NCBI RefSeq assembly: GCF_023101765.2
Contig: NC_064213.1
Coordinates: 9,300,001 to 9,364,000 of the forward strand
Direction of reading: 5' to 3'
Origin: Spodoptera frugiperda
Lineage: Eukaryota; Arthropoda; Insecta; Lepidoptera; Noctuidae
DNA length: 64,000 bases
Part shown: one piece after another, positions 33,499 to 45,892 of the stretch
How the letters are laid out: each line of letters opens with the position of its first letter
How positions within the stretch are numbered: position 1 is the first letter of the stretch
Made by a program: the position numbers and the translations under genes
Notes under the pieces: model-generated
Databases searched by the model: none
The model's input: the letters and a program-made list of their open reading frames with translations, nothing else
Told to the model about the DNA's origin: nothing

Positions 33499-33504
33499 TA
33501 TTAG

Positions 33505-33683
33505 CGGTCTGGAAAAAACTGTTGACAATTTATGCAAAAAATAAGGAGGATTATTACGTAGTGGGTATATATGAAGGTTTTTTTGTCACTAAACACGTAA
33601 TTAAAGAACGTTGGGAAGAGTTGTATTGTACAGTTGAGATTGTAGAGGACCAGCTTGTCAACATTAGCTGTATGCAACTCTAA
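33505..33683 (+). CDS. Exon-like frame, tandem copy 2 (hypothetical, last exon)
   Basis: Second copy of 33175-33353, offset by 330 bp. The acceptor context is better here: a T-rich TTTATATATTTATATTAG ends at 33504. The frame is fully open to TAA at 33681-33683, with Asp, Ile and Phe replacing Asn, Leu and Leu of copy 1. Downstream DNA is unrelated to that after copy 1. Two intact copies with the same acceptor phase could be alternative last exons of one gene or duplicated single-exon remnants. There is no start codon directly upstream, because the microsatellite adjoins it. Confidence 0.5.
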
Positions 33684-34885
33684 ATAATAATAGTAAAACC
33701 CTTGGTCGACTCAAAAATTTATTTTAAGATACTATTACGCTTTAAAAGTACATAATCAAAAAGACAATCAAGTAAGAAAGTGATTAAAAACCCCACCATA
33801 AACTAGATACTAAAAACTTGGTTAAAAAATTAAAAGCAATAAAAATTCCATGATCGTTAAGTTAAATGCGGGAAACGGGAAAAATACGTATGTTAAGCGT
33901 TGAACATTCGTCGCATGAAATACCACTGAGCGCTGAGCTATTTCGTTCAGTTAGCGGATGGTTCAGTCGTTCATCGTTCAATATCTTATACATCAATCCA
34001 TCTCATTGGTTATTCAAAGCCCAAAAGCCTGGCACAAGACTCAGTACTATGATTCGATCAGTCGCTAAAATACGATACGTGCAGAGTTTCGTGACAAATG
34101 CTGTTTAGGATAAGATGTAAACATTTAGCCTTATTTTATTTGCATTTAGTAAAGAAGTTCTATGTTTGTATTTATACAGGTAATACAATCAAAAAGATAA
34201 CAGGAAGATTAATATTTTGTTAATGATTTGATAAAATCAGAAGTTTCATAGAAAGAAAATCTCGCCAGCATTTAGAAAACAACACGTCACATGTCATATC
34301 CATAACTTTAGCAAATTGGTAGCCAAACTTCACTATCTAACATACAAAAACTTACGAATATAATTTTCCGCAGTGACCTCCTTTGAAAAAGCCATGGAAT
34401 ATTTAGTTCCAGTAGAAATTAATTTAGAACAATACAGGGTGAGTTAAGACCGTCCGGAATAATAAATTACATCTGTTTCATCACATTTCTAGCTAAAAAT
34501 AGACAAAGCCTCATAAATTCGCGACCAAAAGTTTGCTGTAGATAAATCTTCAAGTAGATTATATTATTTAGTAGCCTAAGGCAGGCAAATCCTACGTTGT
34601 ATTAGTTTAATTTTGAATTAATAAATCTTGTTTGGTTGACTTGAAGAATGAAATTCTAAGACAAACAATCGCTTCACTCAATATTTATTACTAAATTCCA
34701 AAGGTTCCAAAAGTCGGTGAAAACTACGATTTAGGTATAAAGAAATAAAAAACACTCGTAAAGTTTAATTCATTTAAATTCTCTTGGAGATTTGATTTAC
34801 ATTTTTACACAAGCTTTGTTCATTTAACAGTGTAAACTATGACTCTAGACATCAGTATAGCTTTCCTTTTCATTATTGAACGTAA
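33684..34885. other. AT-rich DNA, nothing recognised
   Basis: The plus frame 33866-34108 (80 codons) shows no motif or codon bias. No poly(A) signal directly follows the duplicated exon, although AATAAT-type words occur. Confidence 0.4.
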
Positions 34886-34916
34886 AAAATACGGATACAG
34901 TAGGTATCCGTATTTT
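34886..34916. repeat. Perfect 13-bp hairpin
   Basis: AAAATACGGATAC (34886-34898), a 5-base loop, and its exact complement at 34904-34916. It directly abuts a SINE-A-like 3' end. Confidence 0.85.
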
Positions 34917-34955
34917 CGCCTACCCCTTCGAGGATTAAAAGTGTGACGATACATT
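34917..34955 (+). mobile_element. SINE-A-like 3' end
   Basis: GCCTACCCCTTCGAGGATTA followed by AAAGTGTGACG matches the usual 3' end of the SINE-A family (CCTACCCCTTCGGGGATAAAAG in typical copies). The rest of the SINE is not visible upstream. Confidence 0.5.
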
Positions 34956-36269
34956 AATAAAAATACCGATTTCGAAACCTCTAATTTCTCTAAATTCTGT
35001 AACACAAAGATGCAATAGGAAAAGGGTTAACACTATAAGTAACTTCTTTTGAAAAAAATAATCTATAATAAGCCATATTCGCATCAAAAGAAATAGAAAG
35101 ATAGCGAAAGCTAAGAAAAATGAGAGAATCTATGAATCTAGTTGGTTTATTGATTTAGTTGGCAAGGTTGTCGACATAATGATCACTGGGTCAAGATACA
35201 CTATCGACAACGTAACGCTAGTAATACTTATCATTTCTTTGAAACTATCACAGAAAATAAACTTCATTAATTTATTAAAGTAACAAACGTGTTATATTTC
35301 TATGATTTTGTGACGACACATGTCAAAAAAGACGATCAATGAACAAATCAACGGATGACATCATAAGTCCTACATTGCACATTCACCTGTGTACATGCAA
35401 ATAAACAAACAGTTAATCATGATTTTTTCCTATAAAAAACAGGTATATTTTCTCTACTTATTGGTTTAAATAATTAAACTACTTTATTTATCCCATGTCT
35501 TTATTGCCACAAAAAATGAGCCAAGAGCCTTGGACCAAAAAAAACATATTAAACAAATTCGTCATCAACAATCCAATACCGTCCACAGCTGAAGTACCTA
35601 CCGGTCTCCTTTACATAATACGTATGGCTGAACTACTAACGAATATGAAAGCCAATAAAATAACAAAACAAAAACAAAATATAATACATAAAGCAGATGG
35701 TGTTAACGATTGAAACAAGACAGTAATACTCGACTAACTTTTATCGCAGTTTGAAAACAAAAATTTTACAACAATATTGACTTAACAAATCATTCTCGAG
35801 TAAAAGTTGGCAAGATTTGTAACTTTGTATTGATTTGTAATAAAAATCCGTAGCGAACAACTTGGTAACAACATAAGTTGTATAAGTAAGGCCACAAGAT
35901 CAATAAAACAGTCTATAATACTATTTTCGTTCCACAAATAGTTTGTTGAACGTGAACCCTGTGGTTTGGGAGTTTATTTTGGACTTATACATAATACATA
36001 CATAAAGTAACGCCTTTGTAACATGGTACATTAATATACCAAATGTACGGTAATTTCTACTGACTCTCATGGGATTTGGCAGAAATTACAGAGCTCCATT
36101 TAAGCTGTTTTTTTTCAAGTGTGGAAAATCATTTACACTTCTAACTGATCTTTGCTAGTTTTCCTTACTTAGAAGACCGCAAACTATGCGACTAGACTGG
36201 AAAACTCCATCGGCAATGCGCACAAAGCTAAATTAACTTGGCTAAACTCTTGGTCTGCAACCGGTTTCA
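34956..36269. other. AT-rich DNA with one unassigned plus frame
   Basis: A 72-codon plus frame at 35495-35713 has a plausible start (CCCATGTC) and mixed composition (MSLLPQKMSQEPWTKKN...), but the strand is A/C-rich, which by itself lengthens open frames. No splice or domain evidence supports it. Confidence 0.35.
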
Positions 36270-36350
36270 CATCATCAGCCTATGAGGGCACTGTGTGGAC
36301 CAAAGCCTCTTCTCACATGGATTTAGGTTTGAGCATTAATCACCACGGTT
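36270..36350 (-). mobile_element. LINE 3'-end fragment (GCTCAAACCTTCTC type), inverted
   Basis: Inverse of the order seen at 28100-28177: CATCATCAGCCTATGAGGGC, CCAAAGCCTCTTCTCACATG and GTTTGAGCATTAATCACCAC. Confidence 0.65.
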
Positions 36351-36834
36351 ACTCAAAGCGAGTTGGCGATATCAAACTTATAATTAGAAATTATAAGCAC
36401 AGATTTCGTCCCTATATTTTCCCTGCAACTGGTTAAACTATATAACTACATTGTCTTCTTCATTGTAATAAAATAAATAAAACGTAATGATAGATTTAGA
36501 TTGTATGCTAATGGAACTACGGGAACGGAACCACAAATGTAACATAATAACATCAATAGCCCAAAATATGTTTGATTAATTACAAGTTATGTGTTTTTAA
36601 ATAGACTACTGGCAATGGCAGATAATAACGATTGATTAATGGTGACAATAAAGTTTTTATTAATCAATTCGGATGGGCACTTAGCTTATTACCTTCGGCC
36701 TATTTCGTGGGAATGAGAAAATTTCTAAATATAGCGAAAACGCTACATTGTCATTGAACTTTTAATAATTAAAGAATATAATTATCAATAAATTACGTTT
36801 CAAAAGCCGACTTTTTTGATCGATTATTATAATA

Positions 36835-36955
36835 AAACCTGCTCCTAAGTGTAACAAACACTTTTTTGAAAATCGCATCCTAATATACACAAACGTACAT
36901 ACATACATACAGGTCAAACTGAGAATCTCCCTCTATTTTGAAGTCGGTTAAAAAT
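36835..36955 (+). mobile_element. Lepidopteran repeat 3' end (AAGTCGGTTAAAAA type)
   Basis: Includes ACATACATACATACAGGTCA and a TTTTGAAGTCGGTTAAAAAT end, a widespread lepidopteran LINE or non-autonomous element terminus. A partial relative in the opposite sense (AACCGACTTCCAAAAAAAG) lies at about 55789-55808. Confidence 0.5.
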
Positions 36956-39389
36956 AGATTACTTGCTTACAATACAAATATTGACTAGTTTTCAAAATAA
37001 TGAACAAATACTACTCGTAAACTAAACTTTAAATTAATATTGACACACATTATTGTTTGTTAGCTTTCAAAATAATTGAACTCTGCGTAGTTTATAGTTG
37101 TAAATTGGTGTTTAGCCATTCATAAAATAATTCAGTTTAACTATAAGATTTTTTTTAAATGTACAGTAATGGCACACAGTTTGAAATTGTGTCTGGAGAA
37201 TCGTAACAAACACATGAATATGTAACATAACCGGTGAAAAGTAGGGTATTACATCATGGTACATGTAACGAGGATTAAATGCGTAAAATAATATGGGTAA
37301 CTTAAAGTCTAAAGCTAATTTCAATTTATCTTAAACTTATTACCAAACCACATAGTTCAAATGAAACAATATTATATCCGACTACGAAAGACCAATTTAG
37401 CTACAAAATTAAATAGTTTCCAATAAATAAATCTTAATATTGTTCTAAAACTAGCCGTAAAGTACTCCACAAACTGTTTGATAACTTTCCACTTTCCAGT
37501 AAAACATTAAACTAATTTGAACTCAAATCTGAACTTCACCGCTAAAATTACTGAAAGGGTCACTTGAATCGGTAAATAAGGGCATTCCGGTTAAACAACT
37601 TGTACTAGGAATAAACACTGTTTGTGCAGTTACAATACGCAAATAAAATGGTCAGACTAGGCATTGTTTTTCGTTCGTCTAGTCTATTTTATTAGTCTAG
37701 TACGTTTAGATTAAAAACAGTATCAAATAAGTACAAAATTTTATTGGACCTAATATATCACCCTGTGGGACACATTTGAAAGTTATTTTTAAAACGTAAT
37801 TAATTACCTTAAAATAATGAAGTTACAAATTACGAGAGAATATGTTAAAGCATATAAAATAACTTTCTAGATAATTAAAACAACACTAACATAAGTAGCA
37901 ATAAAAATACATAGTGCATGGGTGTGTCAAACGCCGCGTCCACATCAAAGAATAACATTCTTAGTAAATCTCGAACTTATAGCGTTTGCGTGACAAGAGG
38001 ACTTGAATTTTGCATGGGTGACCATTGAGGCAGTCACGCGTGACCAAAGGTCGCGTATGTCGTGTTCTCCATTTTTACTTAAACTTCGATCGAATATTTA
38101 AAAGCGGCTTTTGACCGTTATTACCAATCACAGCTAAACTGTCACTTAGCGTGAGGAAGCATCTAAACCAATCCATAACTTGTACTGGAACTTGAGAGGT
38201 TGGCGATAACAAAAATGTTAAGTGTCACCTATCATAGTTTAAGGGTTCCTTTAAATTTAGAAGAGGATGGTGAACACGGGTATCAGTGATAATAATATAC
38301 CTATATTGTCACTTCTTCTATTACTGTCATACCTTTGTCATTCGCCTTTTAAGGTTTGTTAGACATTGTTTTGTAGAAGCATTTGGAATATTTTATTCGT
38401 TGCTGTAAATATAGAAAGATATCGTTTGATGTAAACCTTTGAGACGTCTGTGAGACCTGTAATAGAGGTACCAAAAAGCAAATATACTAGAATGTTTATA
38501 GAATAATTCATATTGATGTTGAATTATTTAGGTATTGATATCTAACTAATGTTTTTTTAGCTTTTAGTTTACTTGGATAAGTAGTACACGTACCAACTTA
38601 GACGTACAACGTAATACATTTATATACATGTTCTATACAACCTACTTTGGATTCAAAAACAACAATCCAAAAGTTCCATTTAGACTGCAAGGACTTTTAC
38701 AGTCGTATTTCCATTCACTGAATCGACAAGCTAGACATTCAACAAGCAATTGGAATTTTTCGTTCGAAATAATAGATAGCATTCTTCTATACGAAGCATT
38801 CGCGACAGAACTAGACAATCCATCGAGCTTCGAATCATACAATTCGATTTATAGACAAAGGCGTTTAATATAAGTAAACAATTTCAAAACTTTCTATTTT
38901 TAGTATGAAAATAATAAATCAAAGTCGTAAAAGAAAATTCATGCGGCTGTCAGCTAATTTGGAAGAGTTAGGACACTTTATGAATATAAAATTTGTCTCT
39001 TCTGACTGGGGATTTTGTGGGATCTTCTTAAGAATATTACATTCAACCTTAATCAGAGGGAATAGAAGTCAAAGTGCTGTCCGACGTAACGAGGCATTCA
39101 TAAAGTCAGACTATGAAATCTTAGTTATGATTTAATCTTCTTTTATAGTCCGGTTCGTAGGTACTCAGAAAAATTGCGCAATTATGTATGTATAGCAGCA
39201 ATTAGATATTTTATGCATTTTGCTTTGCGCAGCAGACTTGTGATTTAGGGAAAAAAATGGCTTATGTAGCGTATATCACTTTTCCAGCCTCTGAACTACA
39301 TATTTACAATTAAAATGCTCTGTTACAACTTGAAAGAAAGACCAATCATATACACTTTTGTATCAATTCCTGAATACTCAATCACTAAT
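36956..39389. other. AT-rich DNA with unassigned open frames
   Basis: Two plus frames, 38628-38873 and 38905-39135, lie 31 bp apart and look moderately protein-like, but they have AT-rich codons, no recognised domain and no splice signals between them. No repeat is recognised in this stretch. Confidence 0.35.
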
Positions 39390-39445
39390 CCCCAAAAGGC
39401 CGACAACGCACTTGTTACACCTCTGGTGTTTTGGGTGCTGATGAG
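39390..39445 (-). repeat. Dispersed repeat family B fragment
   Basis: The complement reads ACCCAAAACACCAGAGGTGT AACAAGTGCGTTGTCGGCCT, the core phrase of family B. Confidence 0.6.
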
Positions 39446-41403
39446 TGAATTATACTGTTAAATAAGCATGTGCCAGTAATAAATAAAAGAAAAGTGTTTT
39501 ATCATTTCTCGTTCTACAAGTGAGTTCAAGAATTAAAACAAAATTCGTCATTATTTTACTATTCAGAAGATGTACCAGAAACTGAAAATTCAATGAAGCT
39601 GTCACTCGTCTCTTATTACTTAGAACACTATTGTAGTTACACAATGATTAAAGTCTGTTTTGTTTATAGCTCTTTGTTCTAATATTAATTTAATTTGAAA
39701 TTTATGAGTTCTGCCACCAAGATAATAAACCACTGTTTTCAATTAAATTTACTTTGTAATAAAGGAAGTCATCTTAAAGGATGGCATCGCAATTATGTTT
39801 TTAGTGTATCCCATAGACCTCTCCACTCCATATTAAAATATTACCATTTTTCTTGTCTGACAAATAACACATCATGATATATTTTTTTATAAATTAATTG
39901 TTTCTCAGACTTTTAAAATCGTAGAAACTACTTCATAAAAAACCAGAAACTTCAAATTACATTCTAAATTCCATGTATCTCCGTTTCCAACCTAGACCGT
40001 TCAGATAGTAATTACCTCACAATTACCAAACAACAAAGGCAATATTCCATAAATCAATTCTATTCTATTTCCTTACAATAAATGTCTGCGATCGATCTGT
40101 CTACACAGGATACAGACATCGCACTCGATCAAAGTTGAACAATGCCACCTCCGGAACCAAACAATAAGTACAGTCGACAACGTTTTTTGGTATACAGATA
40201 AGAAAATATAGTTTAATACAATACAGAGACAATAACTATTGGTTGACTACTGAGCGGACTAATATACACAAAAGATTAAACTTCGTTAAAAGCCATACAA
40301 TAGGGAAATACTTTCGAGAAATACTTATATTGATTTCTAGTACCGCATGACATCACTTCTATACTTAGAAATAATGTACTGAAACGTCCGGTTCGTACAC
40401 TGAAAAACTTGCTGCCACTCCTAAACTTTAATTCATTTCACCTAAATATTGACAAAATAAAAAATACGTGTCTAACATTATTTCATTATGTAACTGACGA
40501 CTTATAGTTTTTTTTATTTTCATATTGTCCCGTCATCATTCCTATTAAGTTGTATATTTTTTACTGTCTCTGTACTTAAACAAGCTTTATTTTTTTACCT
40601 GCACACCAAATAATTTGACTGATTGTACATAGTACTTAGTAAACAATGGTGACCCCACTGCTATAGACCTTACGAAGGTCATTTCGGTTACATTTTTAAT
40701 GAAACACTTAATGACCTTGTCGCTTTACTCGTGTACACATAGTTTGAAGTAAATATAAGTGTGGATGGCCTACCTGATGGAAATATTTATATGATAGATG
40801 TTCCATAGAACGGTTAATGGTTAGAGCCACGCTTGCCTTAGTAGATGGGGTCGAAAGCCTAGGAGTTTTCGATGAAATATGATTGTATTATTTTTAGGTT
40901 CACACACACATTTACATCTTTACAGTACTACTACTTATATGCGTATGATATTAAAACGCAAATACGATGATAGTAAAAGCAAGACAGTAACACTAATTTA
41001 GTCGTACCTATGAATAAATTACTACATCAACTTAATACATTACACAGTCTACACTAGGTACTTTGAACAGAAAACTTTTGTCATTCATCCATTCTAAGAC
41101 CTCAATCCAAAGCTAAATCTTCTCTAAACACAATAAAAATCAGAATAGTCACTACTAATCCAGTTAAAAGTGGTTCAGTTCATGTATTATTCAGACGTTC
41201 TGTACCCAAATGAGAGACTAGCTTGTGACCCAAAAACGATACATTGCATAATGTCTCTGAGCTACTAAAATCATAAAAGGCTAAAAATATCGATGTGAGC
41301 AACAATGATAACAAGAGGCTATTGTTTGAAGATTCTAATCAACATTGTACCTATTATTTCCCATATTATATGAAGTGCCACATCTTATAGTTACTTATGT
41401 ATA
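39446..41403. other. AT-rich DNA, nothing recognised
   Basis: Nearly 2 kb without a supported gene or repeat. Confidence 0.5.
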
Positions 41404-41557
41404 TTTTTTTTAAGCGGGAAAATCATCCAACGACTTCTCCTGCCTTAGGCATAGGGAGTGACAGACTGTTACTGACTAAAAACCACCCTGTTCCTACTTC
41501 TGCCCTTCGAGCTGGAGCCCCGGTAAACCCGCTAGGTAGTCCGCAGCTCCGGATCAG
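41404..41557 (-). mobile_element. Family A LINE 3' tail
   Basis: T run at 41404-41412, then the complement of the tail: AATCATCCAACGACTTCTCC, GACAGACTGTTACTGACTAA, GGAGCCCCGGTAAACCCGCT and CCGCAGCTCCGGATCAG in order. The plus-strand frame 41397-41666 crosses it and is not a gene. Confidence 0.8.
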
Positions 41558-41647
41558 TCACTTATGTTACAAGTCAAATGTAAAAGGTACTGATTTTTGC
41601 CGTATACTGGTGTCTGATTATGATACCTTTCTCTGTGTTCATTATCT

Positions 41648-41885
41648 TTTTATAGAACTTTCGTAAGACATCTAAATTAATTATTATGTACTTGCTGGCT
41701 TACTCACATAACTGTTTGACGAGCAACTCGAGCAATTTCGAGAGGCTCACATTCATGAGCAGCATTCCGCGACATAAGACGCGGCTATTGTCGCCACAGA
41801 TTGTCGCGTTGCTACTGATTAAAAACTCGAGTTAAAAATTAGTCGAGTTCCTCGTCAAACAGCTACACGACCATAATAATTTTTT
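41648..41885 (+). mobile_element. Family C1 element, longest copy
   Basis: Left TATAGAACTTTCGTAAGACA, then GGCTTACTCACATAACTGTT and GACGAGCAACTCGAGCAATT, a middle with ATGAGCAGCATTCCGCGACA and TTGTCGCGTTGCTACTGATT, and a right arm TTAGTCGAGTTCCTCGTCAA. This is the only copy here that keeps the central CG-rich part between both arms. It is non-coding. Confidence 0.7.
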
Positions 41886-41984
41886 AATTCATTATCACAT
41901 CGGCTACAAGCCGACCACTGCTAAATATATGAATGACTTCCAAACTCTAAACTGGTCCTGAGTAACTTCAATAACTGAATGAAA

Positions 41985-42014
41985 AGTCCTAACAATAAAG
42001 GTATTGTTAGGACT
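41985..42014. repeat. Perfect 13-bp hairpin
   Basis: AGTCCTAACAATA, a 4-base loop, then its exact complement. No poly(T) or SINE context is seen. Confidence 0.9.
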
Positions 42015-43782
42015 TAAATCAGTCAAGGAACTGACCCGAGAAGTGAACCCGAAACGAAAAGTCGGCCAAGGAAGCCTTTTGAAGAATAGTGATTAATTAT
42101 AAAGGTATGAGAAGACGGAAGTTGTACACATAGCCTTAACATGGCGTTTTCAGCTAAATCGATGTCAACGTACCAAGGTCAGGGTATAGGTGTACGATAG
42201 TACTGACGGGTACACATGAAGCTATGCAGAACCAGTATAAACTGACCGTTGAATGTGTGAAAAGATAATACAATGCGAGACCATAATAAACTGGATTTGT
42301 ATAGCTCGGTAGGTAAAATAACCCGATCGACACTTTAGGCTTTATGTATGTATGGGGTAAGGCGTATATCGAAGTAATAGGACTTTTCCATAAAAAGCGT
42401 TTTCGGCGTACTTTGCCTTCTTGCTTGAGTGGTTTTGGAAATAAGAGTTCTTAATTACTATGCCTGAATCTACTATAGTAGTGTTTGAATCTAATCAATA
42501 CTCCGCTAAAAAAGCCAAAACTTGTTTACAACTTTAATTATGTCACTCACGTTTATTACCATATCCCCCTATTTAACTCCGGTTGACTTGTTCCATCCAA
42601 TATTTAATGGTTGTTAAGTTTTTTATTGTATTATTTTTGCCCACATAAGTTATCAAGGTAAACTTTATCATGAATATTGTAGGAGACAAAAATAAAACTA
42701 TACAAAACTAAGTCAAAATAGTAAAAGTGAAGGATATCAGCAGAAATCCTTGAAAGTGAGTACAGATAGCAACTTACTATGTAGAAAGTAGACAAAGTGT
42801 CGTCTAAGAGAAAAATATATTGAGTAAAGCGCTGCTGACGTTACAAGGACCGAGGAATAACAACATTTAGTCGAAAAGTTATAAAATCTTTCCGATACTT
42901 TGGTCTGAATTTGCGTAACTTTACAGTATATGGTACTACAGCCAAGTTCTGTGACTCAGTTTCTCACTCATATTCAGCCAAAGTGAATTAGGATTTCGGT
43001 GCATGACATAACGTCTTTTATTCCCTGAAAGCGAAGAGGAAGGTAGAGAAAGAACCTTGTTTTGATTTACTAGACACACTTAGCTACCTACTACACCAAC
43101 ACGGAGCTACTACACCAAACATTTTATAAAGTATCCAAAACATACTTTAAAATGCCCAATTGAAACGTGAATCAAAACAATTTCACATTCATGGTATTAG
43201 TAAATATTTTAATTAACGTAAACCTAAAATAATATAAACAGTTAGGCCATTAGGCATTCATTAGGTCATTACGCCTACCTAAAAAGCTACTTAGTATTCA
43301 TAGAACCATAACTTTATCAATTTTCTCACCAAAAAAATACTTTGATACTTACTTACTTAAAAAATGTTTGAAGTTAATAAAAATGAACTTAAAATGTCAT
43401 TCGGTCTCGTGTCACGAGTCGAAGGGCACGACATTGCCATTATGGCTCAAATCGTAACCACTGGCCTTGGCTGTTGCATTTAGCCATACAAAACAAAAAT
43501 GTGCAGAAGTATCGGTCCCACGATATAATATGATACAACTTTCAAGAGTGAATTTTATATGTTGTAGCCCTTTGCTTTATTATTGAGCTTTGTCGAGCGA
43601 TTTTATTATCATTATGAGTTTTATTTTTATAGACCTTTCGTCCATCTATTTAAGTCTTGACTTTCTACAAAATGAATGCTTTTCTTCTGAAATCTTAATT
43701 TAAATATCTTAATCGTTTTACTTTATGGCCACATTTATGGGTGGTACTTCTATCTCCTTTACTTTGATGTTATACTCTATAT
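42015..43782. other. AT-rich DNA, nothing recognised
   Basis: About 1.8 kb without a supported gene or repeat. Confidence 0.5.
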
Positions 43783-44075
43783 CAGTGGTTCCTAACCGGC
43801 GGTTCGCAGACCATCATCGATCCACAGAATGCACAATATGATCAGAAAAATAAGAAAGATACACATATAAAATTTATATCACAACTGAGAGGATCAATTG
43901 CTTTCAATAGTCAAAACTTCAGTATTTTTATAAGAACATACCTTACAACTCTACAAGTTTTAATGTCCACATCCAAAAATCCACATGAAAAAAGTAATAG
44001 TACCCAATAGTAGTTTCAAGCCAAACAAAAATGTTAAAAAATGGTCCTTGATAAAGAAAAGGTTGAGAACCCCTG
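43783..44075 (+). mobile_element. hAT-type non-autonomous element with 8-bp target-site duplication
   Basis: Left end CAGTGGTTCCTAACCGGCGG and right end AAAGGTTGAGAACCCCTG match the CAGTGGTTCTCAACC-type termini of hAT elements. It is flanked by CTCTATAT (43775-43782) and CTCCACAT (44076-44083), an 8-bp duplication, the length usual for hAT, with two C/T differences. At 293 bp with no transposase frame, it is non-autonomous and somewhat aged. Confidence 0.8.
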
Positions 44076-44083
44076 CTCCACAT

Positions 44084-44507
44084 CAAACAACTGGAACCAC
44101 CCAGTGACATTATAATAGTACGATTGACAAACATGACAGGCTAAGTATAGGGGTGGATAAAGATAATCGAATCTAATGATACGTGCACACAATCGGATCA
44201 CGACACGAGACAAACTAGGTTTCTGGTTAAAAACAACTAGTATGCAATGTGGGCATTAATTTTTTAGGCAAAATGTTTGAGGAATTACCTGTTACCTACC
44301 TATTTTATGTTACAAACACCGTTATGTTGGACATATATTATTATCAAGAAGGTATGGAAAGAGTAGACCAAAGTCTGGAAATAGAGCAGTATACCTAATG
44401 TCCTCCAGATAAGACCTTCATATCCTAAACCACCTGGACTCTCGCAGATCGTGTGAGATCGACGTTCCATCCGATAATAAGAGTGAGTCTTGCCTATTCG
44501 GTTAATA
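44084..44507. other. AT-rich DNA, nothing recognised
   Basis: The minus frame 44300-44527 overlaps the neighbouring D element and is unsupported. Confidence 0.5.
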
Positions 44508-44624
44508 ACCGCCGTACTCAGAGTCATTTAATGATTTAAGTAATCCTTAGCGATTGTTTTCTATACAAAATCGTTACTAAGGGATAGTTTAAGAAATCAT
44601 TAAATGTTTTTGAGTGTGGCAGTA
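44508..44624. mobile_element. Family D foldback MITE
   Basis: Left arm ACCGCCGTACTCAGAGTCAT and right arm TTAAATGTTTTTGAGTGTGG are imperfect inverted repeats, around a conserved centre TTGTTTTCTATACAAAATCG. Other copies are at 52592, 54884 and 62665. Confidence 0.75.
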
Positions 44625-44945
44625 TCTAAGTCTAGTAGTTATTAAATCGTCGCAATAAGTCTAAAGGGCATTATTATTGTTATCACTGGGAATATAAATA
44701 GGTATATTGACATTAAATATCAGGAGTTACACGTGTGTAGCGAGGCCCTATATTCGGGCGGAAACACCGTTATTATAATACAATAATATGAAATAATATT
44801 GTTTTGATCCCTGTTATTGATATTTATGGAATATTTCATATTTATTTGTTGTCGTGAAGAGGGCATGCTTAACTGTTTAGCCAAATATGTTATAAGATAT
44901 CAATTTCTTTTGGCATAGGATGTAAGAATGATTTAATAAAACCAA

Positions 44946-45285
44946 TAAAAAAGGTAATTTAAAAAACTAAAAAACCCGACTGCGTTTCTTTATAATATGA
45001 AAATGAAAAAACCCTAAAACAAGAAAGTCATCGTATCCGATTGAAGCAGTCGGGACCCATTCTAGATACGGCTGGCTACACTACTACTACAGTCGGGTTT
45101 TTAGTTTTTTCAATTACGTTTTTTTATTATTTTGATATACCAGTGTCACTCTCAAAGTAAATACGATTCTAACGACACCTCTCAAGCCAAAATCCATCAA
45201 GCCGCTTAGGCTGCAGAGCGGGCCAAACAATTATACATGATACATACTCTCGAAAAACATAACCCTCCTTCTGACGCAGTCGGGT
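44946..45285 (-). mobile_element. Family G element (ACCCGACTGCG termini)
   Basis: In the minus sense it starts ACCCGACTGCGTCAGAAGG at 45285, passes GGGTTATGTTTTTCGAGAGT, then the TTGATGGATTTTGGCTTGAG and ACTTTGAGAGTGACACTGGT blocks, and ends in the inverted-repeat module (CCCGACTGC...GCAGTCGGGA at 44974-45060). The module's second arm is mostly deleted, compared with 57275-57550. The minus-sense body is one unit long, where the copy at 56693 has three. Confidence 0.75.
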
Positions 45286-45340
45286 AAAAATGAGAAATTG
45301 CTATTTCATATTGCTAATATTGTTTAGAATATTTAGGAGT

Positions 45341-45473
45341 AGGCAGCGCTACGTCGCCGCTTATGCACACGCTGCTCATGATAAAGAGTCCCTCTGTGAC
45401 TCGAAACTAGTAGAGCTGTTCTCCATTAATTTAGTGTCTCGTCCCGTGAGTAAGCCGTGATTTTTAGTTAATG
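45341..45473 (+). repeat. Family C2 element copy
   Basis: GCAGCGCTACGTCGCCGCTT, CACGCTGCTCATGATAAAGA, CCTCTGTGACTCGAAACTAG and CGTGAGTAAGCCGTGATTTT occur in order. Confidence 0.7.
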
Positions 45474-45892
45474 TTTAAGAAGGTAAATCTCAATATCATA
45501 AGGTGACAAAATTTGATTTCTATTACCTTTTATCATCTGCATCAAAAATATAATCCACATCAATTAAGCGGTCACGTGTTTATATAGCTCTTTAAAAAAT
45601 TAGGAGTGTTCAACTCATAGTATTTGCGTCATAAAACAAAGCTTCTATATAAAACAATGGTTCTCATTGAATTCTAAGAAATAAATAAAGAGAGGAAGCA
45701 GTAAATCAATCAATACGGTTACCTCATTAATGTAGTCTCAAGGTCGTATGATAATTATCTAAACACAGTTGTGTGTTGTAATTAGGCTGGGAACATATGG
45801 AACCATTTCCGATGACCAGGTGTGGTTATAGCTACTTTATTAAGAATATGTTCGTGATTCATTGTAACTTTGAGTTTTTTTTACGGTATAAG
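45474..45892. other. AT-rich DNA, nothing recognised
   Basis: No supported feature is seen. Confidence 0.5.
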
